A stretch of 64,000 bases of DNA from Rathayibacter caricis DSM 15933 (lineage in GTDB: Bacteria > Actinomycetota > Actinomycetes > Actinomycetales > Microbacteriaceae), in contig NZ_PZPL01000001.1 of NCBI RefSeq assembly GCF_003044275.1, positions 2,790,001-2,854,000 on the forward strand, in the 5' to 3' direction. Within the stretch, counting starts at the first letter, position 1; every line of letters begins with the position of its first letter. Of this stretch, positions 49,551 to 58,987 are shown in pieces. Both the position numbers and the translations under genes were made by a program. Under the pieces are notes generated by a model. That model saw only the letters and a program-made list of their open reading frames with translations, did not search any database and was not told where the DNA came from.

Positions 49551-51107
49551 ATGGCTACTTTCGGCACCCTCTCCGATCGACTCGTCGAGACCTTCAAGAA
49601 CCTCCGCACGAAGGGCAAGCTCTCGGCCTCGGACGTCGACGGCACCGTCCGCGAGATCCGGCGCGCGCTGCTCGACGCCGATGTTGCGCTGGACGTGGTC
49701 AAGGCCTTCACCGGGAAGGTCCGCGAGCGCGCCCTCGGCGACGAGGTCAACAAGGCGCTGAACCCGGCGCAGCAGGTCGTGCAGATCGTCAACGAGGAGC
49801 TCGTCGCGATCCTCGGCGGTCAGTCGCGCCGCCTCGAGTTCGCGAAGCGCCCGCCGACCGTCATCATGCTCGCGGGCCTCCAGGGTGCGGGCAAGACGAC
49901 GCTCGCCGGCAAGCTCGGCAAGTACCTCGGCAAGGACGGGCACACGCCCCTCCTCGTCGCCGCCGACCTCCAGCGCCCCAACGCGGTGCAACAGCTGCAG
50001 GTCGTGGGCGAGCAGGCCGGAGTCGCGGTCTACGCTCCCGAGCCCGGCAACGGGGTCGGCAATCCGGTCAAGGTGGCGCAGAACGCGATCAAGTTCGCCG
50101 TCGACAAGCAGTACGACACCGTCATCATCGACACCGCCGGTCGCCTCGGTGTCGACGCCGACATGATGAAGCAGGCGTCCGACATCCGCCGCGTCACGAA
50201 CCCCGACGAGGTCCTCTTCGTCATCGACGCCATGATCGGACAGGACGCGGTCGCCACCGCGAAGGCCTTCCAGGAGGGCGTCGATTTCACCGGAGTCGTG
50301 CTGTCGAAGCTCGACGGCGATGCGCGAGGCGGCGCAGCGCTGTCCGTCGCCTCGCTGACCGGTCGGCCGATCCTCTTCGCCTCCACGGGCGAGGGCCTCG
50401 ACGACTTCGAGCAGTTCCACCCCGACCGCATGGCGAGCCGGATCCTCGACCTCGGCGACGTGCTGACCCTCATCGAGCAGGCGCAGTCCGCGTTCGACGA
50501 GGACGAGGCGCGCAAGGTCGCCGAGAAGATCATGAGCGACTCGTTCACGCTCGACGACTTCCTCGGCCAGATGCAGCAGCTGCGCAACATGGGCTCGATC
50601 AAGAAGATGATCGGCATGCTCCCGGGCGCCAAGGGCATGCGCGACCAGCTCGACCAGTTCGACGAGCGCGAGATCGTGCGCACCGAGGCCATCATCCAGT
50701 CGATGACCAAGGCCGAGCGCGTGAACCCGAAGCTGCTCAACGGCTCCCGCCGGCTGCGCATTGCGCGGGGCTCGGGCATGACCGTGACCGACGTGAACCA
50801 GCTCGTGCAGCGCTTCGAGCAGGCCGCGAAGATGATGAAGACCGTGGCCAAGGGCGGCATGCCGAACGTGCCCGGCATGGGTCCCGTCCCCGGAGCCGGC
50901 TACCAGGGCCGTCCGAAGCCGCAGAAGAAGAAGACGTCGAAGTCGGGCAACCCGGCGAAGCGCGCGGCCGAGAACGCGGCCATCACCTCGGGCCCGCGTC
51001 CCGGCGACGCCGGCGGATCGGGCTTCGGCCTCGGCGGCGGCACGGGCCCGCAGGCCCAGCCCACCCCCGAGGAGCTGGAGCAGCTGCAGAAGTTCCTCGG
51101 CCGATGA
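49551..51107 (+). CDS. ffh: Signal recognition particle protein Ffh
   Basis: 518 residues. N-domain, then G-domain with GLQGAGKTTLAGKLG, ADLQRPNAVQQL, IIDTAGRLGVD, SKLDGDARGG and GEGLDDFEQFHPDR, then the methionine-rich M-domain (about 320-440) that binds signal sequences and 4.5S RNA (SGMTVTDVNQLVQRFEQAAKMMK). The C-terminus has a Lys/Gly-rich low-complexity tail. The stop overlaps the next ATG by 4 nt. Confidence 0.97.
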   Translation: MATFGTLSDRLVETFKNLRTKGKLSASDVDGTVREIRRALLDADVALDVVKAFTGKVRERALGDEVNKALNPAQQVVQIVNEELVAILGGQSRRLEFAKRPPTVIMLAGLQGAGKTTLAGKLGKYLGKDGHTPLLVAADLQRPNAVQQLQVVGEQAGVAVYAPEPGNGVGNPVKVAQNAIKFAVDKQYDTVIIDTAGRLGVDADMMKQASDIRRVTNPDEVLFVIDAMIGQDAVATAKAFQEGVDFTGVVLSKLDGDARGGAALSVASLTGRPILFASTGEGLDDFEQFHPDRMASRILDLGDVLTLIEQAQSAFDEDEARKVAEKIMSDSFTLDDFLGQMQQLRNMGSIKKMIGMLPGAKGMRDQLDQFDEREIVRTEAIIQSMTKAERVNPKLLNGSRRLRIARGSGMTVTDVNQLVQRFEQAAKMMKTVAKGGMPNVPGMGPVPGAGYQGRPKPQKKKTSKSGNPAKRAAENAAITSGPRPGDAGGSGFGLGGGTGPQAQPTPEELEQLQKFLGR

Positions 51108-51562
51108 CGGCGGGGCGACGGATCGCCGCAGCGGCCCTCGCGGCCGTCGCCGTCCTCGGGCTCGCGGGCTGCGCTGAGACGTCCGGAGCGGATGCGATGT
51201 CGGCGCCCGCTTCCGAGGAGCTCGTCGGCCGGTGGGTGACCGGAGTCGCCTACGAGTCCCCGGACGTGCCGTTCCTCCTGATCGCCGACGACGGCACCTG
51301 GACCGGCTCGGACGGCTGCAACGGCGTGCAGGGCGAGTGGTCGATCGACGGCGAGGGCGGGCTCAGCGTCGACGCCGGGCCGAGCACGATGATCGCGTGC
51401 GACGGAGTGGCCCTGCCGACGATCTTCTCGGAGGCGTCGATGGCCGCGATCGACGGCGGACGCCTCCGCCTCTTCGACGACGCCGGCGCCACCACCGTCA
51501 AGCTCGCCCGCTCGACCTCCGACGACGCCCCGACCACCGCCCCCGACCCCGCCGGCGAGTAG
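51104..51562 (+). CDS. META-domain lipoprotein
   Basis: 152 residues. The signal peptide ends in LAGC (lipid-modified Cys near 23). The body ELVGRWVTGVAYESPDVPFLLIADDGTWTGSDGCNGVQGEWSID...STMIACDG is a single META/HslJ-like domain. Such surface lipoproteins are often of unknown function; some are heat- or antibiotic-linked. ATGA overlap with ffh suggests cotranscription. The C-terminal 20 residues are Asp/Pro/Thr-rich. Confidence 0.75.
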   Translation: MTAGRRIAAAALAAVAVLGLAGCAETSGADAMSAPASEELVGRWVTGVAYESPDVPFLLIADDGTWTGSDGCNGVQGEWSIDGEGGLSVDAGPSTMIACDGVALPTIFSEASMAAIDGGRLRLFDDAGATTVKLARSTSDDAPTTAPDPAGE

Positions 51563-51608
51563 CCGCCGCCCCTCCCTGCTCGAGCAGGCCACCCGTCGGG
51601 CACCCCTT

Positions 51609-51772
51609 GCTGATCGAGCAACCCGCGCAGCGGGCGTCCCCCACTCGCTGATCGAGTAGCCCGCGCAGCGGGCGTATCGAGATCCACGTCACCCGGAGCC
51701 GGTGGGTCTCGATACGCGCCTGCGGCGCTACTCGACCAGCAAGAAGGGGCGCCTGCGCTACTCGACCAGCAG
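51609..51772. repeat. GATCGAG-type hairpin, complete unit with partial copies on both sides
   Basis: The complete unit is 51647-51741. A left-arm fragment lies at 51609-51637 (GCTGATCGAGCAACCC) and a duplicated right-arm end at 51752-51772 (CTACTCGACCAGC). It fills most of the 286-nt gap 51563-51848 between the META lipoprotein and LLM genes, where no other gene is seen. Confidence 0.85.
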
Positions 51773-51835
51773 AAGGGGCGCCTGAGGCGCTCCTCTCCCA
51801 GCGACGGAAGACGCGTCCCCGTCACTCCCGAGGTC

Positions 51836-51841
51836 TAGCGT
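51836..51841 (+). promoter_or_regulatory. -10 box of the LLM oxidoreductase gene (leaderless type)
   Basis: TAGCGT ends 7 nt before the ATG at 51849. GGAGA close to the ATG could also work as a weak ribosome site, so leaderless initiation is not certain. Confidence 0.35.
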
Positions 51842-51848
51842 GGAGAGC

Positions 51849-52676
51849 ATGACAACCACCACCGCGCGCCCGGTCCGCATCGGCGTCCAGATCGCCCCTC
51901 AGCACGTGTCCTACGAGGTCATCCGCGACACCCTCGCCGAGATCGAGGACCTCGGCGTCGACATCGCCTTCAACTGGGATCACTTCTACCCGCTCTCGGG
52001 CGAGCCCGACGGCCTCCACTTCGAGGGCTGGAGCATGCTCGCCGCCTGGGCCGAGCAGACCAGCCGCATCGAGTTCGGCCCGCTCGTGACCTGCAACAGC
52101 TACCGCAACCCCGACCTGCTGGCCGACATGGCCCGCACCGTCGACCACATCAGCGCGAAGGGCGCGGAGGGCCGCTTGATCTTCGGCATCGGCTCCGGCT
52201 GGTTCGAGCGCGACTACCAGGAGTACGGCTACGAGTTCGGCACCGCCGGCTCGCGACTGGACGAGCTGTCCGAGGCCATGCCGCGCATCCGCAGCCGCTG
52301 GGAGAAGCTGAACCCCGCTCCCACCCGCGACATCCCCGTGATGATCGGCGGCGGGGGAGAGAGGAAGACCCTGCGGATCGTCGCCGAGCACGCCGACATC
52401 TGGCACAGCTTCTCGGACGTCCCGACCCTCGAGCGCAAGCTCGGCGTCCTCGGCGACTGGTGCACGCGGGTCGACCGCGACCTGTCGGCCATCGAGATCT
52501 CGACCGGAGCGAGCGTGCGTGCCGGCGTCGGAGACGACTCCTTCGAGGTGCTCGATCAGCAGTTCGACCTCGGCGCGCGCCTGTTCACGCTCGGCATCAC
52601 CGGCCCCGACATCGACCTCGCGCCGGTGCGCGAGCTCCTGTCCTGGCGCGACGGCAAGAACAGCACTACCCGCTGA
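51849..52676 (+). CDS. LLM-class F420-dependent oxidoreductase (second)
   Basis: 275 residues. VRIGVQIAPQHVSYEVIRDTLAEIEDLGVDIAFNWDHFYPL, RIEFGPLVTCNSYRNPDLLADMARTVDHIS and RLIFGIGSGWFERDYQEYGYEFG are standard for F420-using luciferase-like enzymes, and DIPVMIGGGGERKTLRIVAEHADIWH follows. It uses the cofactor whose synthesis needs CofD (4648). Substrate unknown; it is unrelated in context to the hydantoin-operon paralogue. Confidence 0.8.
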   Translation: MTTTTARPVRIGVQIAPQHVSYEVIRDTLAEIEDLGVDIAFNWDHFYPLSGEPDGLHFEGWSMLAAWAEQTSRIEFGPLVTCNSYRNPDLLADMARTVDHISAKGAEGRLIFGIGSGWFERDYQEYGYEFGTAGSRLDELSEAMPRIRSRWEKLNPAPTRDIPVMIGGGGERKTLRIVAEHADIWHSFSDVPTLERKLGVLGDWCTRVDRDLSAIEISTGASVRAGVGDDSFEVLDQQFDLGARLFTLGITGPDIDLAPVRELLSWRDGKNSTTR

Positions 52677-52706
52677 TCGGAGAGGGGCGGGAGCTCGACT
52701 CCCGCC

Positions 52707-53462
52707 CTACTCCGTGACCGTCGGCGCCGAATCGGTCGGGACGCTCTGCCCGAGCCCGGCCTTCTCGGCCGCCAGCGCGAAGGCCTCCGCGAGGGCGAGC
52801 TGGCCCGCCTCCGTCGGGTGGATGCCGTCCTCGGCGAGCAGCCCGTCGGCGCGGAGCGGATCGGGGTACTCGAGCGCTCCGCCGCCGGCCGCGGTCACCG
52901 CGTCCACCAGCGCCTGGTCGTAGGCGGCGAGGTCGGCGGGCCGCGGGTCGGGTCCCCAGACGGAGTCGACCGCGATCAGTCGCGCGGACGAGACGGCAGC
53001 GGCGATCGCCTGGACCGCCGGAGGGATCGCGGCGACGACCTCGTCGACGGACGAGCCGAGGTCGTTGCTGCTCGCCAGGACGACGACGGCGTCCGGCTCG
53101 GTCGCGGCGATCTCCTCGGCGCGCTCCCCGATCGGGGACCCGCAGGTCCCCGGCCTGACGAAGCCGCCGCCGTCGCAGCCGAGGTTGGTCACCGTCCAGC
53201 CGAACGCGTCGCCGACGAGCACGGGCCAGGCGGCTTCCGCGTCGAGCCCGTAGCCGCGCACGATGCTGTCCCCGACGAAGGTGACCCGCGCGCCGGCCGG
53301 GATCGCTCCTCCGACCACGAGCGGGTTCGGGGCCTCGGCGTCGCGGGTCGGGGCCGGAGTCGCGGTCGCGGCACCGGTCGCCGCGGGCTCCGCTGCGGAC
53401 GAGCACCCGGCCAGCCCCAGCACGAGGGCCGCGACCAGCACGAGCCGCCGCGTCGCGGTCAT
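52707..53462 (-). CDS. SGNH/GDSL hydrolase lipoprotein
   Basis: 251 residues. Lipobox LAGC with Cys20 in the N-terminal signal peptide, then an Ala/Pro/Thr linker. The GDS nucleophile block is [13 protein letters not shown], the block III Asn is in [12 protein letters not shown], and the catalytic Asp/His pair is in [15 protein letters not shown] secreted, membrane-anchored esterase or acyl hydrolase acting on cell-envelope esters is likely. Start ATG 53462 overlaps the ligase gene stop (4 nt). Confidence 0.8.
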   Translation of the reverse strand: MTATRRLVLVAALVLGLAGCSSAAEPAATGAATATPAPTRDAEAPNPLVVGGAIPAGARVTFVGDSIVRGYGLDAEAAWPVLVGDAFGWTVTNLGCDGGGFVRPGTCGSPIGERAEEIAATEPDAVVVLASSNDLGSSVDEVVAAIPPAVQAIAAAVSSARLIAVDSVWGPDPRPADLAAYDQALVDAVTAAGGGALEYPDPLRADGLLAEDGIHPTEAGQLALAEAFALAAEKAGLGQSVPTDSAPTVTE

Positions 53463-54604
53463 GCCCGCGGGTCCCGCAGTCCGTCGCGCAGCTCGCCGGC
53501 GAGTGCCCGCACGACGGACTTCAGGTCGCCGTCGTTCGCCGCGGCGACCTTCAGCTGCCGCTGGTAGCTGGCGCCGGCGACGAGGATCAGCTCGACGTCG
53601 GCGAGCTCGGCGGTGCAGTCCAGGCGCTCGGCGACGGGCGCGAGCGTCACGAGCAGATCGCGGATGTCGTCGGTCACGAGGCGCTCGGCCCCCGCGCTGT
53701 CCAGGATGATCTCGGCGTCGAGTCCGTACCGCGCCGCGCGCCACTTGTTCTCGCGCACGTACCAGGGCTGCATGGTCGGCAGGTCCTCGCCCTGGTCCAG
53801 GCGCGTCGACAGGTGCTCGACGAGGCACTGGATGAGCGCGGCGACCGCGCCGATCTCCTCCGCAGACGAGAGGCCGTCGCACGCGCGCATCTCGAGCGTG
53901 CCCCACTGCGGCGAGGGGCGGATGTCCCAGCGGACCTCGGTGTGGTCGTCGATGACGCCGGTGCGCATCATGTCGTCGACGTACTCCTCGTAGTTCGCCC
54001 ACGCGCCGAACTGGGGAGGAAGGCCCGCCGTGGGCAGCTGCTGGAACATCAGGGCGCGGTTCGAGGCGTACCCGGTGTCCACTCCGCCCCAGAACGGGCT
54101 CGACGCCGACAGAGCCTGGAGGTGCGGGTAGTAGTCGAGCAGGGATTTCAGGATCGCGAGCACCTTGTCGCGGTCCTCGATGCCGACGTGCACGTGGATG
54201 CCCCAGATCATCATGTTCCGGCCCCACCACTGGGTCCGGTCGATGAGCCGGTGGTAGCGCTCCTTGTCGGTGATGCTCTGGTCGTACCACTGGGCGAAGG
54301 GGTGGGTGCCGGAGCAGACGAGGTCCAGGCCCATGGGGTCCGTGATCTCGCGCACCTGGCGCAGCTGGTCCTGCAGATCGGCGACGGCGTCGCGGACGGT
54401 CGTGTGCACACCGGAGACGAGCTCGACGGTGTTGCGCAGCAGCTCGCCGGTGATCCGCGGATGCGGCTCGCCGTCCTCCCCGCGGAGGGCCTCGAGCACG
54501 ACGTCGGCGACGTTGGCCAGATCGCCCGTCTGCCGGTCGACGATCGCGACCTCCCACTCGATCCCGAGCGTGGAGCGGTCGGACTGGGCGAAGCTGATCT
54601 CCAT
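53459..54604 (-). CDS. ybdK: YbdK-type carboxylate-amine ligase (glutamate-cysteine ligase family 2)
   Basis: 381 residues of the GCS2 family. [20 protein letters not shown] (Glu-rich metal/ATP site), [47 protein letters not shown] and [15 protein letters not shown] are typical. E. coli YbdK has weak glutamate-cysteine ligase activity; the physiological ligation in actinobacteria is not established. ATG 54604 is divergent from rpsP over 330 nt. Confidence 0.85.
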   Translation of the reverse strand: MEISFAQSDRSTLGIEWEVAIVDRQTGDLANVADVVLEALRGEDGEPHPRITGELLRNTVELVSGVHTTVRDAVADLQDQLRQVREITDPMGLDLVCSGTHPFAQWYDQSITDKERYHRLIDRTQWWGRNMMIWGIHVHVGIEDRDKVLAILKSLLDYYPHLQALSASSPFWGGVDTGYASNRALMFQQLPTAGLPPQFGAWANYEEYVDDMMRTGVIDDHTEVRWDIRPSPQWGTLEMRACDGLSSAEEIGAVAALIQCLVEHLSTRLDQGEDLPTMQPWYVRENKWRAARYGLDAEIILDSAGAERLVTDDIRDLLVTLAPVAERLDCTAELADVELILVAGASYQRQLKVAAANDGDLKSVVRALAGELRDGLRDPRA

Positions 54605-54787
54605 GGCGTCGTCTCCGTCGATCCGGCGTCCACCGGGTCGGGACGCACGGCTTTCATCGTCCCACGACTCGCGGAGGCGGACGTGTGGGCTGTCCGCGCG
54701 GGGTCACAGGTGGTCGTCCGGTCGCGATCCGCGGCTGCGCGGCCCCGGGAGATGCATGTCGCGCCCGCGCGCCGGGCGTTTTTCTGG

Positions 54788-54934
54788 CAGAATGATCCGT
54801 CGGGTCCGAGGCGGTCGACCCTCTACTCACCGCCGAAGAAACCCCCTCGAGCTTCCGGCCGGGTGTGCACCCCACGCTCACGGCTCAGTTCATCCATCAT
54901 CGACCTCATCGGTCAACGACCACACAGGAGAATT
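54788..54934 (+). promoter_or_regulatory. Putative promoter -10 and leader of the rpsP operon
   Basis: CAGAAT at 54788-54793 fits a -10 box; no clear TTGAC -35 is seen. The leader to GTG 54935 would be about 135 nt and ends with ACAGGAG. The rest of the 330-nt gap 54605-54934 is upstream sequence shared with the divergent ybdK gene, without another gene. Confidence 0.35.
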
Positions 54935-55345
54935 GTGGCTGTCAAGATTCGTCTGAAGCGCCTCGGCAAGATCCGAGCGCCCTACTACCGCATCGTCGTC
55001 GCCGACTCGCGCACCAAGCGCGACGGCCGCGTCATCGAGGAGATCGGCAAGTACCACCCCACCGAGGAGCCCTCGTTCATCCAGGTCGACTCCGAGCGTG
55101 CGCAGTACTGGCTCGGCGTCGGCGCGCAGCCGACCGAGCAGGTCGCCGCGATCCTCAAGCTGACCGGAGACTGGGGCCGCTACAAGGGCGACGCCGACGC
55201 CGTCAGCACCGTCAAGGTGAAGGAGCCCAAGGCGCCCTTCGTCATCGACGCCAAGAAGAAGCCCGTCCTCAAGCCCAAGACCGAGGCTCCGGCCAAGGCC
55301 GCCCCGGCCGAGGACACCGCCGACGAGACCTCCACCGAGGCGTAG
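54935..55345 (+). CDS. rpsP: 30S ribosomal protein S16
   Basis: 136 residues. [31 protein letters not shown] is the S16 N-terminus. The core ends near residue 85, and an extra 50-residue Lys/Pro/Ala/Glu-rich tail follows, common in high-GC actinobacteria. GTG 54935 follows ACAGGAG. The order rpsP-khpA-rimM-trmD is conserved. Confidence 0.97.
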   Translation: MAVKIRLKRLGKIRAPYYRIVVADSRTKRDGRVIEEIGKYHPTEEPSFIQVDSERAQYWLGVGAQPTEQVAAILKLTGDWGRYKGDADAVSTVKVKEPKAPFVIDAKKKPVLKPKTEAPAKAAPAEDTADETSTEA

Positions 55346-55348
55346 TCC

Positions 55349-55585
55349 ATGCTCGCTCCTGCCGTCGAACACCTCGTCAAGGGGATCGTCGAGAACCCCG
55401 ATGAGGTCCGTGTCGTGGCGACGAGCTCCCCACGCGGAGAGGTCCTCGAGGTGCGCGTGCACCCCGAGGACCTCGGCCGCGTGATCGGACGTTCCGGCCG
55501 CACCGCCAAGGCCGTCCGCACCCTGGTCGCCGCTCTCGCCGACGGCCGTCGCGTCCGCGTCGACGTCGTCGACACCGACAAGTAG
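55349..55585 (+). CDS. khpA: KH-domain RNA-binding protein
   Basis: 78 residues. PAVEHLVKGIVENPDEVRV then VHPEDLGRVIGRSGRTAKAVRTLV, which contains the GxxG loop (IGRSGR) of a single KH domain. KhpA-type proteins bind RNA and are linked to cell-size control and sRNA work in other bacteria. It lies 3 nt after rpsP and 2 nt before rimM. Confidence 0.93.
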   Translation: MLAPAVEHLVKGIVENPDEVRVVATSSPRGEVLEVRVHPEDLGRVIGRSGRTAKAVRTLVAALADGRRVRVDVVDTDK

Positions 55586-55587
55586 AG

Positions 55588-56313
55588 GTGGCGACCCCCG
55601 GAACGGGCACGACGCAGCTCCGCGTCGCCCGACTCACCAAGGCCCACGGCCTCAAGGGCGCCATCAAGCTCGAGCTCTACACCGACGAGCCCGACAAGCG
55701 CTTCACCCCCGGATCCACGTTCACGTTGCAGGTGCCTCGCACCTCCGAGTGGCACGGGAAGAAGCTCGAGCTCGTCGAGCTGCGCTGGTACAACAGCCAC
55801 CCCGTCGCGTTCTTCAAGGGCGTCGACGACCGCAGCGCCGCCGAGACGCTCCTGAAGGCGATCCTCTGGATCGACGAGGAGGTCCGCACGACGCCGGGTG
55901 ACGACGACTCCTGGTACGACTACCAGCTCGTCGGCATGAAGGTCGTCCGCGATGGAGCCGAAGTCGGCACCGTCCGCCGCGTCGATCACTTCCCCGCGCA
56001 GGATCTGCTGATCGTGGCGACTCCCTCCGGCGAGGTCATGGTGCCGTTCGTCACCGCGATCGTGCCGTCGATCGATCCCGTCGCCGGCGTCGTCACCGTC
56101 ACTCCTCCGACCGGTCTCTTCGAGGAGATCGTCGAGGTGGAGCCCGCGCAGGTCGATCTGACGGGCGTCGACCTGTCGGATCCCGAGCTCGCGACGATCG
56201 CCGGGGCCGACTCCGAGGACGGCGATGCCGATCAGGACGCGATCGCGGCCGACGCCCCCTCCTCCGAGGGCGACCCGACCGATGAGACCCCCGCGGAGGA
56301 CCCCCGGTCGTGA
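55588..56313 (+). CDS. rimM: 16S rRNA processing protein RimM
   Basis: 241 residues. [25 protein letters not shown] is the RimM N-terminal barrel and [35 protein letters not shown] the PRC-barrel that contacts S19 during 30S assembly. The last 60 residues or so are an acidic tail (Asp/Glu/Ala-rich) not needed for the fold. GTG 55588; the stop overlaps trmD by 4 nt. Confidence 0.95.
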   Translation: MATPGTGTTQLRVARLTKAHGLKGAIKLELYTDEPDKRFTPGSTFTLQVPRTSEWHGKKLELVELRWYNSHPVAFFKGVDDRSAAETLLKAILWIDEEVRTTPGDDDSWYDYQLVGMKVVRDGAEVGTVRRVDHFPAQDLLIVATPSGEVMVPFVTAIVPSIDPVAGVVTVTPPTGLFEEIVEVEPAQVDLTGVDLSDPELATIAGADSEDGDADQDAIAADAPSSEGDPTDETPAEDPRS

Positions 56314-56999
56314 GGATCGACATCGTCACGATCTTCCCGGAGTTCTTCGGGGTGCTCGACATCAGCCTGCTCGGGCGTGCGCGCCAGAGCGGGCTGATCG
56401 AGCTCGGCGTGCACGATCTGCGCTCCTTCACCCACGACCGGCACCGCACTGTCGACGACACTCCCTACGGCGGAGGCGCCGGCATGGTCATGCGCCCGGA
56501 GCCGTGGGGCGAGGCGCTCGACACGATCCTCGAGTCCGCCGGCGACGCGGATCCGCTCGTCGTCTTCCCCTCGCCCGCCGGTGAGGTCTTCACGCAGGCC
56601 ACCGCTCGGCAGCTCGCCGACGAGAAGGCGCTCGTCTTCGGCTGCGGCCGCTACGAGGGCATCGACCAGCGCGTCGTCGACCACACCGCGACGCGCGCCC
56701 GCGTCCGAATGATCAGCCTCGGCGACTACGTGCTGAACGGTGGCGAGGTCGCCGTCATGTCCATGATCGAGGCCGTCGGCCGACTCGTCCCCGGCGTCGT
56801 CGGCAACCCGGCGAGCCTGGTCGAGGAGAGCCACTCCGACGGCCTGCTCGAGTACCCCAGCTACACCAAGCCCGCGTCCTGGCGCGGCCTCGACGTCCCC
56901 CCGGTGCTGCTCAGCGGCAACCACGGAGCGATCGCCGCGTGGCGCCACGAGCAGAGCGTCGAGCGCACCCGCCGCGTCCGCCCGGAGTTGCTCCCCTAG
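56310..56999 (+). CDS. trmD: tRNA (guanine37-N1)-methyltransferase
   Basis: 229 residues, SPOUT knot enzyme. [57 protein letters not shown] and [28 protein letters not shown] hold the SAM knot and catalytic Asp. It prevents frameshifting by methylating G37 of tRNAs. GTG 56310 overlaps rimM; its TAG shares CTAG with the convergent DUF2834 gene. Confidence 0.97.
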   Translation: MRIDIVTIFPEFFGVLDISLLGRARQSGLIELGVHDLRSFTHDRHRTVDDTPYGGGAGMVMRPEPWGEALDTILESAGDADPLVVFPSPAGEVFTQATARQLADEKALVFGCGRYEGIDQRVVDHTATRARVRMISLGDYVLNGGEVAVMSMIEAVGRLVPGVVGNPASLVEESHSDGLLEYPSYTKPASWRGLDVPPVLLSGNHGAIAAWRHEQSVERTRRVRPELLP

Positions 57000-57349
57000 G
57001 GTCTGCCCTCGGCGCGCCGCTCGGCGAGGCGCCGCTCCCGCATCGCGAGGAACAGCGGGAACGTGAAGGCGAGCGCGACCAGCGGAGCGAGCAGCACGTA
57101 GACCCAGATCCGCTTCATCCTGAGACGCCGTCCTTCGGCGACGATCAGGGCCACCGCCGCGATCGCGACGATCAGCAGATCCGTCGTCAGCGACGACACC
57201 GCCGGCCCGCCGTCGAACCAGGCGCCGAGGAAGTCGACGCTCTCGAGCACGGCGCGGATGTTGTGCGTCCAGGTGCCGACGAGCCCGAGGACCGCGAGGA
57301 CGAGGTAGACCAGCGCCAGCGGCGTCCAGTTCTTCAGCAGTCGGTTCAT
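56996..57349 (-). CDS. DUF2834-type small membrane protein
   Basis: 117 residues with three hydrophobic segments (about 10-28, 55-70, 82-102). The N-terminal [24 protein letters not shown] is what I recognise from DUF2834 proteins of unknown function. Ends in a charged Arg/Glu tail. ATG 57349 overlaps the upstream membrane-protein gene by 4 nt, so they are cotranscribed. Confidence 0.65.
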   Translation of the reverse strand: MNRLLKNWTPLALVYLVLAVLGLVGTWTHNIRAVLESVDFLGAWFDGGPAVSSLTTDLLIVAIAAVALIVAEGRRLRMKRIWVYVLLAPLVALAFTFPLFLAMRERRLAERRAEGRP

Positions 57350-58299
57350 CGCGGGACCTCCGTGGTGCGCGGTCGGGTGAGCACGGCGACGGCGCCGCCG
57401 AGCAGGAGGAGGGCGAGGCCGAGACCGACGGCCGCGGTGAGCGCACCCGGAGCGACGATCGACTGGCCGCGCAGCGCCTGCCAGCAGGTGATCGCGACGA
57501 CACCGGCCCACCCGACGGAGGCGAGCACGAGCAGTCGGGCGCGCACGACCGAGTAGGCGAGCAGCGGGACGCGTCGTCCGAGCAGACGCAGGCCGATCGC
57601 CAGCAGCGGCAGCCCCTGCAGGGCGTGCATCCCGACGAAGTGCGGGATGCGGAGGTCGCCGCCCGTGGTGCTCCAGCCGAGCAGCGGCAGGCCCGTGCCG
57701 CCGTCCGGCACGCCGACGGCGTGCGCTCCGACGACCCCCTTGTAGTCCGAGATCTGGTCCGCGGTCGGACCGGTCATCAGGAAGGCCAGCGCCATGCCCA
57801 CCAGGCCGATCACGAGTCCCGACCGCACGGCGACCGTCAGGGCCGCATCGCCCAGGGGGACCCGGGCCAGGAGGAGCGCCAGGACCAGGGTGGCGAGCCA
57901 GACGACCACGATCGACACGGCCATGGTCGTCCACATCACCGAGTGCAGGGGCGTGCTGACGTCGAAGTGGCTCGCGGCACCGACGGCCGCGGCGCCGCCG
58001 ATGACGACCATCTCGATCACCAGGCCCGCTGCCGCGACGGTGCCGAGGATGCGTCCGAGTCGACGGCGGCGGGGGAGGAGTCCGATCAGCCACGCGAGGG
58101 TCAGCGCGTAGACGGCGATCGAGAGGCAGAACTTGAGCGGCTTCGCCCAGACGGGCTGCCCGCCGAGCTCGCGCGGATCGACGAGGAGCGCGACGACGCA
58201 GAACGCGGCCCCGACGGCCATCGCGATCGCGAGGGCGAGGAGGGGACGGTGCGGACGGGCGGGGGCCTCGGAGATCGGCGCCTCCTGCACGGCGGTCAT
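57346..58299 (-). CDS. Polytopic membrane protein of unknown function
   Basis: 317 residues with about eight hydrophobic segments spread from residue 20 to 305. No motif known to me is visible; KPLKFCLSIAVYALTLAWLIG and GGDLRIPHFVGMHALQGLPLLAIGLRLLG (histidines in a predicted membrane helix, HFVGMHALQ) are the most distinctive parts and could bind a metal or haem. It is between a MerR regulator and the DUF2834 gene on one strand with 4-nt overlaps at both ends. Confidence 0.6.
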   Translation of the reverse strand: MTAVQEAPISEAPARPHRPLLALAIAMAVGAAFCVVALLVDPRELGGQPVWAKPLKFCLSIAVYALTLAWLIGLLPRRRRLGRILGTVAAAGLVIEMVVIGGAAAVGAASHFDVSTPLHSVMWTTMAVSIVVVWLATLVLALLLARVPLGDAALTVAVRSGLVIGLVGMALAFLMTGPTADQISDYKGVVGAHAVGVPDGGTGLPLLGWSTTGGDLRIPHFVGMHALQGLPLLAIGLRLLGRRVPLLAYSVVRARLLVLASVGWAGVVAITCWQALRGQSIVAPGALTAAVGLGLALLLLGGAVAVLTRPRTTEVPR

Positions 58300-58922
58300 C
58301 GCGACGCGCCCTCGGCCGGGCCGAACCGGCGCTGCGTCTCGCGGGCCTGGGCCACTCGGCGCAGCGACTGCAGGACCACGTCGCCGAGAGCCGTCCCGAC
58401 CGCCGCGATCGACGCCTGCTCGCTCACGCTCTCCCTCGCCTCGAGCTCGTCGAGGTCGGCGCGGGCGACGAGCTCGGCGGCCTCCTCGTAGCGCTCGAGC
58501 CAGTCGGGGGTCATCGCTCCGCCGGACGCCTCCAGGGCGTCCAGCGCGCGGGCCGCCGTCGCGACGGCGGGGTGCTCGCACAGCAGCGGGCCGACGAGCG
58601 AGCGGATGCGCTCCAGCGAGCCCTCCGTCGCCGGGGCCTCCGAGTCGGCGTTCGCCGAGACGACGTCCTGCGCCACCTCGAACGCGTGCGCAGGGGGTGC
58701 CCCGCTGTCGAGGACCGCTGTGATGCGCTTCGCGCCGGCGATGCCGACTCCTCCGCTCTCGATGAGACCGCGGAGCAGGCGGAGCCGCGCGACGTGGGCG
58801 TCGCCGTACTCCGCCCGCTGGGGCACCGAGGACTCGCCCGTGGCGAGGATCCCCTCCCGGATGTAGTACTTGATCGTGGCGACGCTGACGCCCGTGAGGC
58901 GAGCGAGCTCGGAGATGCGCAT
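58296..58922 (-). CDS. MerR-family transcriptional regulator
   Basis: 208 residues. MRISELARLTGVSVATIKYYIREGIL begins a MerR winged HTH (1-70), then a helical C-terminal region of about 130 residues without the metal-binding cysteines of MerR itself. The operon it opens encodes two membrane proteins, so it probably controls a membrane stress or export function. The ATG is 7 nt after CATACT (minus strand), and a palindrome lies just upstream, consistent with autoregulation. Confidence 0.8.
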   Translation of the reverse strand: MRISELARLTGVSVATIKYYIREGILATGESSVPQRAEYGDAHVARLRLLRGLIESGGVGIAGAKRITAVLDSGAPPAHAFEVAQDVVSANADSEAPATEGSLERIRSLVGPLLCEHPAVATAARALDALEASGGAMTPDWLERYEEAAELVARADLDELEARESVSEQASIAAVGTALGDVVLQSLRRVAQARETQRRFGPAEGASR

Positions 58923-58935
58923 ACGGAGAGTATGG

Positions 58936-58946
58936 CTATCCGATAG
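58936..58946. promoter_or_regulatory. 11-bp palindrome, probable MerR operator
   Basis: CTATC-C-GATAG, a palindrome around 58941, lies just upstream of the minus-strand -10 CATACT. MerR proteins bind dyads between -35 and -10; the placement is a good fit for autoregulation. Confidence 0.5.
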
Positions 58947-58987
58947 TGTCGCTGTCCAGTGCAGTCGCCGACGCGGTCCTCTCCGCG

